Shown here piece by piece: positions 9,771 to 22,100 of a DNA stretch of 34,730 nt. Made by a program: the position numbers and the translations under genes. Origin of the DNA: Reclinomonas americana ATCC 50394 (Eukaryota; Jakobida; Jakobea; Jakobida); assembly GCA_048213135.1 (NCBI GenBank), contig PS015105.1, positions 152,695-187,424 of the forward strand, written 5' to 3'. How positions within the stretch are numbered: position 1 is the first letter of the stretch; every line of letters starts with the position of its first letter. Under the pieces are notes generated by a model that was not told where the DNA came from, made no database searches, and saw nothing but the letters and a program-made list of their open reading frames with translations.

Positions 9771-11536
9771 TCATGTTCGATTTTCCTCATCGCATTACTC
9801 CACCAAATTCTCGCGTGCTGTCTCTCTCTCTCCCTCTCGTCCTCCTCTCGTCTGCGCGGGAGAGTTCTGCGAGACTCTCACACACACCATGATTGTTGTG
9901 CGACATCAGGTGCCACTCTCACTGGCCTCCAAGTTGTTTCTGCTGGTGGCCTCGGTGGAGCTCGGCGGTGTGCTTCTCCTCAGCATCCTACAGCTCGTCG
10001 CGCACAATCACTGTTGCGTTTGTGTCTCCGACTGGTGCAACACCTGTTCGCTCACTCGCTCGCACTGTGGTGCTATAGATGCCATGGTCTACTATGGTGT
10101 GTCCATTGCCAGCACAGCGTATGTGAGAGGATCGATCTGACGCGTTTCGTGCACAGTTGTCTTGTTGGATGTGTCGGCGGCGTTTTTGTATTACTTTGCC
10201 ATCGACTCCAGTTGTGTTTCACTCATTCATTCGTGCGTGTGTCGTTGGTGTGTTGACGACGATGGCTGATGCACGTGCGCCACAGTCATGAAGGAAAATG
10301 TGTTTGGATTAGCCGTCTTTATCACCACCTCTGTGGTGCTCTCTGTTCGGTGCGCCTGTGCCTTGGATAAGCAGTGGTTATTGTCAGTGACGGTTGTGCT
10401 CACGTGCCTCTGCGACAGCGTCTGCTACTTCTTTATCGCGGAACGGCAAGAGAACTTGGATCAGGCCATTATCGGCATTATTGTGCTGGTGTTTGTGTGC
10501 CAGGTGGTCTACTTGCCACTGACGTACTTTGCATGGAGGTCATTCGGCTGGCGCATCTTCAAGCGTTGCGTTGATTGTGTGAGTGTGAGTGTGGGGCGGC
10601 CTTGCTGGTGCTGAATGGTACAGGATGATGCATGGTGCAGGCGTCGGCAGCGACGTCAAGATGCGCCGCCGATACAAGACGTATCAGGTGTGGCTGGCCC
10701 TTGTGCGGCTCGACACACAGTTTGCACGTGCGTTTGCTCTCTCCTCCCCCCTTGTTCATATGTGACGCACGGCTAACGGTGTGCGTGATGCGGCAGTAAT
10801 CCTCACGATCATGGCCGGCTTCTTTGTCAACTATCGGTGGTTCCTGCCGGTGGTCATCTCGTGGGCCGGCATCACCGTCATTGTGACGTTCCTCGTTGTG
10901 TGCATGCTGTGATGGTGTGGACCTGTGTTGGAGTTTATGCGCTCACTCGCGCACGCCACAGATTCCGGTTGCCGTGCGTCGTGAGCGACCCTCCTTTGTG
11001 TGGGCGTTCTTCTTCTTCCAGATTGCCATGCCCGTGTACACGATCTACAAGGTGTGATGTGAGCAGTCCTATGTGCTCATCCACGCAGAGCATGACCCGT
11101 GCGCTGTGCAGCTGGTGGCCGTGTGGAACGATCCGCAGAATACGATTCATCACGTCGATCCCGACGAGCTTGCCGACATGCAAATCACCATCACGATGTC
11201 CGGTGCGTCCACAAGCTGCTCTCCGCAGTGAGGTGGCAGAGTCTCACCGTCCTCTCCTTTCTTGACACGCGCAGTGGTAATGGCACTGGTATGCCGCGCC
11301 TTCAACATGGTGTGGACGGTCTATGTGATTCGCAACTTTGGCCGTGGACTGCGGGATGTACGTGCCCCCTCATGTCTCCTGCACTGCTTTCCCACCGTCA
11401 CTCCTGCTGATTCGCATAAACACACACACAGATCTTCTTCCAGCCGGAAGAGAAGCTGCCGTTTGCCGCCACGGCGCCTCTTGCACCGAATGGGACGACA
11501 AAAGGAACGTACAGTTCGGTGAACTCGCCTGTGTAA
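9527..11536 (+). CDS. Multi-pass membrane protein of uncharacterised family
   Basis: Exons 9527..9589, 9910..10012, 10079..10096, 10157..10210, 10286..10564, 10641..10727, 10797..10894, 10962..11051, 11112..11202, 11275..11357 and 11432..11536 give 356 residues with consistent phase throughout. About seven or eight hydrophobic segments are visible: SKLFLLVASVELGGVLLLSI, VLLDVSAAFLYYFAI, FGLAVFITTSVVLSV, WLLSVTVVL, IIGIIVLVFVCQVVYLPL, FALILTIMAGFFV, VVISWAGITVIVTFLI, and FFFFQIAMPVYTIYK plus a last one ending VYVIRNFGRGL. A cytosolic loop VGSDVKMRRRYKTYQVWLAL followed by VRLDTQF resembles a layout I associate with uncharacterised multi-pass proteins of fungi and protists, from memory only. The C-terminal tail is hydrophilic. 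An 18-nt exon is needed to avoid a 38-nt intron. Role unknown. Confidence 0.8.
9725..9763 (+). repeat. (CT)n microsatellite in intron 1
   Basis: A nearly perfect CT dinucleotide run of about 39 bp lies inside the 320-nt first intron (9590-9909). The surrounding intron is also pyrimidine-rich. Confidence 0.95.
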
Positions 11537-11637
11537 TTAGTAGTGTGGAGAGGAGAAGAAAAAATGAAAATGTTTGGAACGAGTTTTGATACGCGCGGCC
11601 CGTGTCCATTTCTCTCGCGAAACAAAAAAGAGGCAGC

Positions 11638-11643
11638 AATAAA
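11638..11643 (+). terminator. AATAAA polyadenylation signal of the multi-pass gene
   Basis: The AATAAA lies 101 nt after the TAA at 11534-11536. It sits 22 bp before the stop codon (11666-11668) of the opposing M28 gene, so the two transcripts probably overlap at their 3' ends. Confidence 0.55.
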
Positions 11644-11665
11644 GAAAACTCACGCACTCTCACAC

Positions 11666-14278
11666 TCACACTGCCGCCAGAAGCACATCTAGATTCTTCT
11701 CCAACGCCAGCTGCTCCACAATGCGGCCCGTGGCCTCGCCAGCCGTCTGCAGCGCCACTTGCGAAATATTCTGAATTGTGTCGCAGTCCTGGTGGTAGCA
11801 CTGCAGATAACGCACGTCAGCGAGACGGAGGAGGGAGAGGGGTACGCACTCTACACGCATCGCACCGGATCAAAGGCGGTCTTGGCCATGCCGCCGTACA
11901 GGCTGCGCAGCTCCATGTTCTTGACGCCCTCGGCGCCCGTCTCGAATCCGCTCGCAGGAATGCCCTTGGCAATGAAGGGGCCGTAGTCGGAGCGGCCATT
12001 GAAGTCGGTGGGCGTCGAGGTGTGGTTGAACGACATCAGTGCGTTCTGGAACATGCGCTGTAACCCAACATTCACATCGTCAGGCCAGAAGAAGAAGAGC
12101 TGCTCGCATGCGATTTCGGTCCACACCTGCAGAATGCTGCTGCCGACCTTGACGTCGTCGGGACCCGACGAGCCATTGTACACGCCGTAGAAGAAATTGG
12201 GCGAGGCCACCATGTCGAAATTCAGGTTGAGCGCAACGCGATTGAGAGTGCCGTCGGCCTCCAGCTTCTTGACGTACTCGGTCGAGCCCACCAAGCCAAT
12301 CTGTGTCGCCCAGAAACGGTAAGCGAGAAGGGAAAAGAGGGAAGGAAATAGGGTGAAGGAAAAGGGGCGACGGAAAAGGGAAGGAAAGGAGAGAAGGAAA
12401 GGTGAGGGAATGGGGAAACAAGGCATAAACAGACACGCGCGCTCTCGAAATGAGTGTGTGAGCGTGCGTGCGTGCGTGCGTGCGTGTGTGTGTACACACA
12501 CCTCCTCGGCACCCCAGAAGCCAAAGCGGATGCGGTTCACGGGTACCAACTTGGACTGCGCCATGCTGATGGCAACTTGCAGGTTCAGCGATGTACCTTT
12601 TCCGCACAAGTAGGAGTGAGAAACAGGAGAACAGTGACCGGTGCCGTGGATGACAATTCCTCACCGGAGCCATTGTCGTTGATGCCAGGACCGGCGGGCA
12701 CCGAGTCCAGGTGAGAGCCGAGCACAATGACACGATCGTCACGACCGGCGTCTGCAGTGCACGCCCGTGAGTTTCAGTTCGTCAGGAGCGTGAGGAGAAC
12801 AGCAGGGGACAACGGAACTTGTCTCGGCAATCACATTGCACGTCTGCTGAACGGAGAAGCGCGTCGAAGCCGCGATACGCACGTGCACGGGTGTGCCCAT
12901 GGACAGAGCCACCACCCACGAGCTGCCGAGTGCGTATGGGAGCGCCAGCACTGGCACCGGTTCGTACTCGCCAATCGTGCCGGAGAAGAGACCCTTGCGA
13001 TCGTCCGAGTTGCCCTCGTTGTAGATCAGCACGCCCTTCACTCCAGCACGCACCGCTGCCGCGCACTACTCACCCCACAATGAGACACGTCGATCACATG
13101 CAAGCGTTAATCTTGCACACGACATCACCTTCTCCTGGAACGTGCAGGTTCCACGCTTGATCAGCGCAATCGTGTCGACATTCTTGGGGAACGCCGCAAA
13201 GTTGTCGTCCACACAACCGTACGAATCGGCGGCCACCAGCGGGGCGGTCACATTGCCGGAGCCCTGCATGCATTGAGAAGAAAACGGCGCAAACAGAGAG
13301 AGACGGATCGCCGAGTTACCGAGTACGACAGCCACGTGAAATCGGTCTTGTACACGAGTGCCTTCTCCGCCGGCATCACTTGCTCCAACTCTGGATCCGC
13401 CAGCGGCTTCCATCTGCAGATGGCCATCTCTAAGAGGGACACGCGCATGCAGTGGACGACTCACACGGCACGCATGCAATCAAACGCAACACTGGCACCG
13501 TAAAGTTCTGTAACATGACCGAATAGTCGGGCGCATACGTGCGCAACGTCTGCAACACATACTGCACACTGGCATCGTAGCCAGGCGTGCCCACTGCGCG
13601 TGTGCCACCATTGGCCAGCGCGGCACTCTGCAGTGCATTCAAGTGTCCCATCATGCCCTCCCGAGTCACCAGCGTCCACAACGGAGGTCGCTCCACCTCT
13701 GGTGGCGGTGCCGTGCGATCGGGCAGTCGCGTCAGCATCGTGATGAAGATGGCCACGGTCGCCACCAGTGAGATGGCGGTCACAGAGAGCGCAATGTTGA
13801 ATCGTCGTCGCCACTGCAGAAGTGAGAGAGTGTGTGAGGGCCTGTCTCGTCACAGTGTATGTGTGCGTATCAGTGTGTGTGTGTGTGTGCGTGTGTGTGT
13901 GCGTGTGTGTGTGTGTGTGCATCAGTGTCATTCATGTGTCTCAAGAACGCACTCGTTGCGGTGATGCATTATTCCACGAGCTGTCATCGTACTTGACCGC
14001 CACCCCAGAGCTGAGAGTTGAGTGAGTGTGAGAGACAAGTGAGAAGCGCGCGCGAAAACATACATGTGAGTTGAGCTCACAGAAAAAGTGATTCTCTCGT
14101 TGTCAACTCACCGCATCTCATCGTTGGCGAGCAACTGCCCGCTGTCTGCAGGGCTGGTGGCCGCAGAAGACTCACCAGAACGCATGTTTTTCAATGAGGC
14201 GGGACAATGCGGACAGTTACTGGCTGCCACGTCACGGGTGTTCTGTCCCAAGCGTTGTTGTGTTTTTTTGGCGCGCAT
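11666..14278 (-). CDS. M28 family zinc aminopeptidase with PA domain, N-terminal membrane anchor
   Basis: Secretory-pathway metallopeptidase of the aminopeptidase Y/Q type. Exons from the 5' end: 14278..14112, 14010..13953, 13813..13491, 13413..13320, 13263..13129, 13065..12819, 12751..12665, 12596..12502, 12300..12127, 12057..11866, 11800..11666, giving 568 residues. After a cytosolic tail of about 75 residues comes one helix (IALSVTAISLVATVAIFITM), a type II anchor. The PA domain spans IALIKRGTCTFQEK to GVLIYNEGN. The peptidase core carries all zinc ligands: GSHLDSV, GPGINDNGSG, FGFWGAEE, NFDMVAS and CYHQDCDT, plus FNGRSDYGPF. The splice at 12058-12126 removes a stop-free 69-nt intron that would otherwise insert 23 residues absent from the family. 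The start may instead be the ATG at 14185, giving a shorter tail; the longer one contains CPHC. Divergent from the dynein gene. Confidence 0.92.
12301..12501 (-). repeat. Pyrimidine-rich M28 intron with CA-rich end
   Basis: A 201-nt intron, three times the usual length, made of GGAA-type purines on the plus strand (about 12330-12420) followed by a GT/GCGT-rich segment near the donor. It is low-complexity sequence with no open reading frame of interest. Confidence 0.7.
13873..13919. repeat. (GT)n microsatellite, interrupted
   Basis: An alternating purine-pyrimidine GT run, broken by a few C, lies inside the M28 intron 13814-13952. It is one of several intronic GT runs in the window. Confidence 0.9.
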
Positions 14279-14407
14279 ACTCTGCAAAGACACACAGCAC
14301 ACACACGCCCGCCCGCGCGCATTTTGCAAGTTTGTAGAGAGGACTCGCCTCTGTGTTTGTGCGTGCACGTGTCTGTGTGAGTGGTGAGAGAGTAAGAACC
14401 GCCAACC
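14279..14407. promoter_or_regulatory. Divergent promoter between M28 peptidase and dynein
   Basis: The two start codons are 129 bp apart. The interval has a CA-rich segment, then a GC box-like CGCCCGCCCGCGCG at about 14305-14318. No RFX-type X-box, which animals use at ciliary genes, was recognised. The function is inferred from position. Confidence 0.45.
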
Positions 14408-17400
14408 ATGGTAAGTGTATCTGCTCTCTCTCTCTCGCGCGCGCGCGCTCTCTCTGTCTCTCTGTCTGTGTTGCCCATTGGCCGTTGTTGTGTGCTGCAC
14501 AGAGTGGTGCCAATGGACACGGTGGTGGTGACAGTGACGAGGAGCTGCCGTTCACTCACGTACTGTCACAAGACGAGTTTGCGCAGCTGCGACGCTCGCG
14601 TGAACAGTATGGTGTGGGTGGCAGCGGAATGGTAGGCGCCGGCTCCAGTGGATCGGGCGGTGCAGGCGGTGGAGGAGGCGCGGGGCGAGGACCTCAGGCA
14701 TGTCACACACTCTCTCGCGCCCACAAACTGCTCGTGTGACTGACACACGACTTGTGCAGCGCCCGTCATCGCAACGACCGGCACACTTGCGTCTGCGCAG
14801 CTCACTGCGCAGTGCCGTTCCGCAGGTGTGTGTGTGTGCTCTCTCTCACTCTCTCTCTGGTTGACTCGCACTGCACTCTCGCTCACTCACTCACTCCGCA
14901 GCGACCGACGACTCCGGGCACTGCTGCTGCTGGTGCACCACGTGCGCCGACCTCGCCAACCTCTGCGGCGGCGGCGGCGGAGAGTGCAGCGGCGGCGAGT
15001 ATGGCGGCTGCGCCGGTCAAGCCGGCCGTGACTCAGGTGCGTCCGTCGGGCTTCTTCTCGGATCCGCTCAACGAGGCGGTGCCGCCATCGCGTGGCTCCA
15101 AGGTGGCCACGTCGGGCGACTACCGGTCTACGGTGCAACCGTTGCCGTCTGGTGCGTCTTGTCGACTGTTTTCCGTTTCTTTTTTTGTATAGTGTCTGAC
15201 CGCGTGTTGTGACTGTTTAGCCGGTGCGATTCCGGAGGGTGCGCTGGTCACCCCGGATCCGCAATTCACTCGCGAGACGCTGGATGCTGGTCGCATCACA
15301 GGCGTCGATGTCAAGGTCATGGTGCCGTACGATACTGCACCCGGTCAAGGTACTGCAGTGTGGTGAAAACCTTGCCCTGTTTCCTTGCTGTATCTCATTG
15401 TATGTGGGTGGTGACAGTACCCCGCGCGGTGGAAGTCGAGCGCAAGCGTCGCCTGTATGCGAGCGTGAATGTTGGTGAGGAGCTGGCAATGCGCGGCTAC
15501 GACTACCTGGAGCCGGGCGTGCTCGGTGGCCCCGACTCGGAACACCCGCCACCCGGTGGTGTGGGAGCCTCGTATCTCCCACTCGAGGTGTTCGACAATG
15601 AGGACTTTGATCCGCGCCCACCAGGCCAATGGCAGCAGCTGATGCAACTGGTGCGCATCTCTACATCGCCGCTTCTCTTCTCTGGCCCCGCGTCCCTTAA
15701 CCGTCTCTTCGCTTGCGTCACACAGGACGCCGATGGAGTGCGTTGCATCCCGTGCATGGCTGTGCGGCTTCTCCCCGGCGGCACTGGCGAGTGGGTGGAC
15801 GGCAAGATGATTGAGTACAATGGTGAGGAGGACCGGTACAAGGTCAGGGAGGTACAGACTGGCGAGGAATGGTGGCTGCCGCGTATCCACGTGTGCTTCA
15901 AGGTCGAGGACCCGTACCAGTTTGTGGAGCGTGTGATTGCCGCCCACAAGTACCGCCAGGAGACCGAGGCTGTACTGGTACGGCGCGCATCTCACTCACC
16001 CCCGCTACTTGTCTCTATCGCTGCTCACTGCTTGCTTCTCTTCTCCTGTGCGTAGCGCTACAATCTCTTTATCGATTCAATGCCGGTGGACGAGATTCCA
16101 CCACTGTCGCAGCAGCAGCTGGAGCGCATTCTGAACCTGTCGCTGAATGCCACACTGCGCGAGCACCAGCAGGAGCTGAGCATTGCGGACTTGCTGAAGG
16201 AAATCAATCTCGAGTACTTCCGCACGGCGAACAAGCTGATCTTTGACGAAGGCTTGCAAGATCCGGCGCAGGCCGACGTCTTCAAGGCTCTCGTGCTGCC
16301 GGAGCCGCAACTGCAGCCACCGCCGCCTGAGTTTCGTCTTCTACCGTTATCTCCTACCCCATCTCTCTTCCTTGCCCCCTCACTCATTCGTGATCGTTGG
16401 GCGTGCAGGTTCGGTCTCATGCCCATGCCCGAGTTCGATCTCATCACCCAAGTCCGCAACTTCCACTTTGCCACCTTCCTCAACGCACCGCAAGTCATCA
16501 TGTCGAACAACTTCGTGATGAAGGAGTGCGAGGAGTTGCACAAGATGAAGCTGTTCTGGGTCACGCTGACCAAGACCATGCGTCTGGACGAGTTTGAGCA
16601 GATTCAGATTCAGAACATTAACCAGCTCCGCACATTCCTGCGCGAAGTGTTGCGTGCCCCATTCTGCGATCTCGACTCGACCTTGTTTCCTTCGTTTTCA
16701 CTCACCATCGTTTTTGCGGGCGCAGTTGGGTGCACAACCTGAAAAAGGTGATTGTGCAATCACTGAAGGAGGTCGGCAAGGGCTGGCTCAACCTGCGCGA
16801 GCGCCGTCGCGAAATCTACGAGATGAGCAAGCTGCGCAAGTACATGCAGCAGATCAAGTTTGTCATGCAGGATCAACTGCGTTTCTTCACCGAAAAGTTG
16901 AGTCTCTGTGGTGTCGCGTGTCCACAGTTTGCGACCATGCTTATTCATCTCTCCTTCTCTTTTTGCGTGTGCAGTGCGCTGCGCGAGTACGTCGAGTTCA
17001 TCGAGTACCAGTGCCGCCTCGAGGTGGAGGTTCGCAACTCCGGCAACGTGGTGGTGGTGGATCCGGAGATTCTGCGCAAGGCCAAGCTCGGTCTCGTGGA
17101 GATTGTCGACTACCGCCACGCCAATGGCAGCATCGACAACGAATTCGTTGCGTTTCTTATTGCAAAAAGTGCACCATGATCCGACGCGGAGGTCTTACTT
17201 GTTGTTGTTGTTGTGTACACACACGCAGCGCATTCCCATGTTCTCGGTGGACTTGATGGAGCGCGAGGGCGAGTTGACGTACTCGACGACCCCCGAGCGC
17301 TTCCGCGAGGTTCTGCTCGGTGTATTCCAGCGCGGCCTCGACGNNNNNNNNNNNNNNNNNNNNNNNNNNNNNNNNNNNNNNNNNNNNNNNNNNNNNNNNN

Positions 17401-19109
17401 NNNNNNNNNNNNNNNNNNNNNNNNNNNNNNNNNNNNNNNNNNNNNNNNNNNNNNNNNNNNNNNNNNNNNNNNNNNNNNNNNNNNNNNNNNNNNNNNNNNN
17501 NNNNNNNNNNNNNNNNNNNNNNNNNNNNNNNNNNNNNNNNNNNNNNNNNNNNNNNNNGATCTCGGAGCAGATTGGCTTTGAGGTGTATCCCGGACGACAG
17601 ATCAAGACACTGCAGGTGCGTGCATGTGACCCATCGTCGTCGTCGTCTGCGATCTAACGCTTGAAATATGGTGTGAACAGGATGTCCATCGCCTCAAACT
17701 CACCAACTACCTCGACTCGATCAACGCTGTGGCCGAGAAGGCCAACAAGGAGTACAACTTGGAGGTGGCGCTTTCCGGCATGCAGTCCGACTGGGCCCCC
17801 ATCGAGTTCGACGTGGTGCCTCACAAGTTGCGTGTTGCTTGTTGTTGTCACTCGTCATTGACGTGCTCGCGAGTGCTGACCGCGTGCGTGTGTGTGCCAC
17901 CAAATCAGGGACAGCGGCACGTTCATTCTGCGCGGTCTCGACGACGTGTGGCAGATGCTCGACGACCACATTGTCAAAACGCAGTCAATGGGCTTCTCGC
18001 CATACAAGAAGCCGCATGAGGAGGGCATTACGAAGTGGGACAAGACGCTGAACCGCATCTCCGACATTCTCGACGAGTGGGTCAAGTTCCAGCAGGGCTG
18101 GATGCAGAACGAGCCCATTTTCAGCTCCGACGACATTATGGAGCAGCTGCCGAACGAAGGCAAGAAGTTCCGCGCCATCAACCGCCAGTGGCGCAAGACC
18201 ATGGACGCCGTCAAGGCGACTCCCAATGTGGTGGCCTTTTGCGAGGCCCACCCGCGTCTGCTGGACACCTTCAAGGAGTGCAATGCCACCATTGATGAGA
18301 TCCAGAAGGGTGAGTCGCGACTGTGGGGAAGGGGGGAGGTGTGTGTGGGAAAAATGTGATTTTGCTCACTGCTGTTTGCCGCTCCATCAGGACTCAACGA
18401 GTACTTGGAAAAGAAGCGTCAGGCCTTTGGTCGTTTCTATTTCCTCAGCGACGGCGAGTTGCTGGAAATTCTGTCGCAGACTCGCGAACCGCGTGCCGTG
18501 CAAAAGTACCTGCGCAAGTGCTTCGAGGCCATTTTCTCGCTCGAGTTCGAAAAGGACAACAAGATGACCAAGATGTTCAGGTGTGTTGTGTTGCGTTGTG
18601 TTCTCTTGCACTCCCGTGTAATAACCGCGACTCGTTCTCTCAGTGGTGAAGGTGAGATGGTTCCGTTCTCACGTGGCATCTACCCGGAGGGCAATGTGGA
18701 GCAGTGGCTGTGTGTCGTGGAGACAGTGATGAAGGAGAGTGTCAATGAGCAAATTCGACTCTCTCTGGAGGACTATCGCATCACTCCGCGTAATGTGCGT
18801 TCTATGTGTGCGTGCGTCTGTTGTTGCTCCAGCCTGACACGTGCGCCCTGTTTTCGCAGCAATGGGTGCTGAAATGGCCGGGCCAAGTGGTGCTTGTCGG
18901 TTCGCAGACATACTGGACCTCCGAAGTGGAGGAGACACTCAATTCGGGCAAGGATCTCGCCGGCTACTTCAAGCAGTGCCAGGACCAGCTGATTGATCTC
19001 ACGGCTGTCGTCCGAGGACCAATGACCAAGTTGCAGCGCATTGCCATGGGTGCCCTCATCACCATTGATGTGCACGCCCGTGATGTGGTCAAGCAGATGG
19101 TCGCCGAAA

Positions 19110-19148
<39 letters not shown>

Positions 19149-22100
19149 CTGGGCCGCGTGTTTAGTGTGCGCCTGGCTCACGCACTCGCGCCGCATTAGG
19201 TGACAAGCACGGCCGATTTCGAGTGGAGCTCGCAGCTGCGCTACTACTGGAGGGAGAAGGATCTGTACATTCAGCAGGTCGAGGCCAAATTCATCTACGG
19301 CTACGAGTACCTCGGCAACACCATGCGCCTTGTGATTACGCCGCTGACCGATCGTATCTACCTCACCCTCACTGGTGCCCTGCATTTGCACCTCGGTGGC
19401 GCTCCTGCCGGCCCTGCCGGTACTGGCAAGGTGCGGAACGACGAGTTTCCTCGCTGAACAGTGGAGAGACGGAAACTCACCGATTTTTTTGTTGGTTCTG
19501 CAGACGGAGACGACCAAGGATTTGGCCAAGGCCATGGCCAAGCAGTGTGTCGTGTTCAACTGCCAGGAAGGCCTGGACTATCTGGCCATGGAGAAGTTCT
19601 TCAAGGGACTGGCTATGGCTGGTGCATGGGCTTGCTTCGACGAGTTCAACCGTATCGACGTCGAAGTGCTGTCTGTCGTCGCTCAGCAAATCACCGAGTT
19701 GCAGCGTGCCATCTCTCTCGGACTGGCGCAAATTCAGTTCGGCTCGTCGATCATTCGTGTCGATCCCTCGTTTGCCGTGTTCATCACCATGAACCCCGGT
19801 TACGCTGGCCGGTACGTGATGCTTGGCCTGTCGTTGAGTTCCCCGCCGAATACCATTGACTCATTTGCCCCCTGCAGTACCGAGCTGCCCGACAACCTGA
19901 AGGCGCTGTTCCGCCCCGTCGCGTGCATGGTGCCCGATTACGCTCTGATTGCCGAAATCCGTCTGTTCTCGTTCGGTTTCGTCGACGCCTACCGCCTGGC
20001 GCGTAAGATGGTCGCCACTTTCCGCCTCTCATCCGAGCAGCTGTCCAGTCAGGATCACTACGATTTCGGCATGCGCGCTGTGACGACTGTCATTAACGCC
20101 GCCGGTCTGCTCAAGCGTGATGATCCGAACGGTGAGTCGCGAGGAGGGGGTATTTATCTATTGGTCAGTGTGCTGATTTTACGACAGGCAATGAGGAGCT
20201 GCTGCTGCTTCGTGCGCTGCGCGATTCCAACTTGCCCAAGTTCCTCACCGACGATATCACCCTGTTCAACGGTATCATTAGCGATTTGTTCCCGGGTGTC
20301 AACTTCCCGGAGCCCGACTACGAGAACCTGCTGCGCGGCATCAACAATGCGCTGGTGCACTTCAACCTGCAACCGGTGCCTGGTTTCATTGAGAAGACGC
20401 TGCAGTTGTACGAGATGACGGTGTTGCGCCACGGCCTCATGCTTGTCGGTCCAACCGGTTCTGGCAAGACCATGTGCTACAAGGTCCTGCAGCGGTGAGT
20501 GGAGAGATACTGCTGCGACTCCCCCCTTAATCATACTGGAGACGATCCACTCACACTTCCGCCATGTTGTTGTGCAGTGCCTTGACGGAGCTGTGCGATT
20601 TGCCGCGCTACGAAAAGGTCAAGACCTTTATCCTCAATCCCAAGTCCATCACCATGGACCAGCTGTATGGTGGCTCCGACCCCATGACGCACGAGTGGAC
20701 CGACGGCATTATTGCAGTGTTGCGTACAGCTCTTTACTGGTGCCTGTGACTTCTTTCATCTATGATGCTTAAAACCACACTCGCCATCAGGCTGTTCCGC
20801 AAGGCCGTGCGTGACGATTCGCCCGACAAGAAGTGGATCATTTTCGACGGACCAGTCGACGCGCTGTGGATCGAGTCCATGAACACGGTGCTGGACGACA
20901 ACAAAAAACTGTGCTTGGTCAGTGGTGAAATCATTTCGCTGTCTCCCGAAATGACCATCATGTTCGAGGTGGAGGACTTGGCCGTCGCCAGCCCTGGTGA
21001 GTGACGCCTGTTCCCTGTCTATATCTTTGGTGGTGATTGTCACTCACTAATGCGCGCGCGCAGCTACGGTGTCTCGCTGCGGTATGGTGTACCTGGAGCC
21101 CATCATGTGTGTCGGCACTCAGGCGCAAGTGACGTCGTGGCTCAACACACTGCCGGAGGTCCTCAAGCCCTTCCGTCAGCAGCTGCAGGAGCTGTTCGAC
21201 TACTACATGGACGACGCGCTCACGTTTGTGCGCCGTAACTGCTCCGAGTACATTCCGTCGGTGCCCAACAACCGCACGGCCTCGGTGTTCCGCCTGCTGG
21301 ATTGCTTCTTCGACAAGGTTTGTGAGATTTGTTGGCTGCGCTGCGCGTTGGGTGGTTTCGTGCGCCTCAACCTGTTTTTTCTTGTTTGCCAGTTTATCGA
21401 GCGAGAAGGCGTGCCGCGCCCGCAGGCTCTGATTGACCAGCTCGCGCGCATGGTGGAGCCGCTGTTCTTGTTCTCGCTGGTGTGGGGCGCTGGCGGTTCG
21501 GTCGATGGCAAGTCGCGCACCATGTTCAATGAGTACATGCGCGGTCGCATGCGCTCCAAGGGCGTGCGCATGCCGATTCCAGAGGCCAAGAGCGTGTACG
21601 ACTGGCTCTTTGTGGAGGACACGTGTGAGTGGAAGGCGTGGATGGAGACTGAGCCTGAGTTGCGTCACTTGTCAAGGAAATGTGTGTGTGGCGAGGGTTT
21701 TCCTGATTGATGGTTGCCTGTGCAGATTTGTGCTCGACCCGAAGACCCCGTTCCAAGACATTATCGTGCCCACCACCGACACCATCCGCTACAAGTGGCT
21801 GCTGCAGCACCTGTGCACTCATGGCAAGCACATGATTGCCATTGGTCCGACCGGTACCGGCAAGACCTTGACGCTGCAGGTTGGAAATACACGTTTATGT
21901 TTGTACCATGCATGCGCGCTGACTGGCTTGGCTTGTGTTCGTGCAGGACAAACTGATGAGGGGCATGCCGGAGAGCTTTGTGCCAATCTTTATCAGCTTC
22001 TCTGCGCAGACGTCTGCCAACCAGACGCAGGACATTCTCGACGGCAAGTTCGAGAAGCGCCGCAAGGGTGAGTTTGCATGCAGTGGGCGCGAACCATCTC

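Noticed and set aside
10105-10156. GTATGT donor at about 10119 giving a 38-nt intron
   Set aside because: Too short compared with all other introns, and it breaks the frame of the next helix; GTGTGT at 10097 gives 60 nt and correct phase.
10304-10425. Possible extra intron inside exon 10286-10564 of the multi-pass gene
   Set aside because: The candidate donor GTTCGG and acceptor GCGACAG would remove plausible helix sequence; the uninterrupted frame gives well-spaced hydrophobic segments.
13873-13919. GT run considered as a Z-DNA or regulatory element
   Set aside because: Similar GT runs occur in several introns here; no position-specific pattern supports a function.
15750-16055. Dynein reading through intron 15978-16055 as coding
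   Set aside because: The read-through adds residues absent from DNAH relatives, while the splice restores [14 protein letters not shown].
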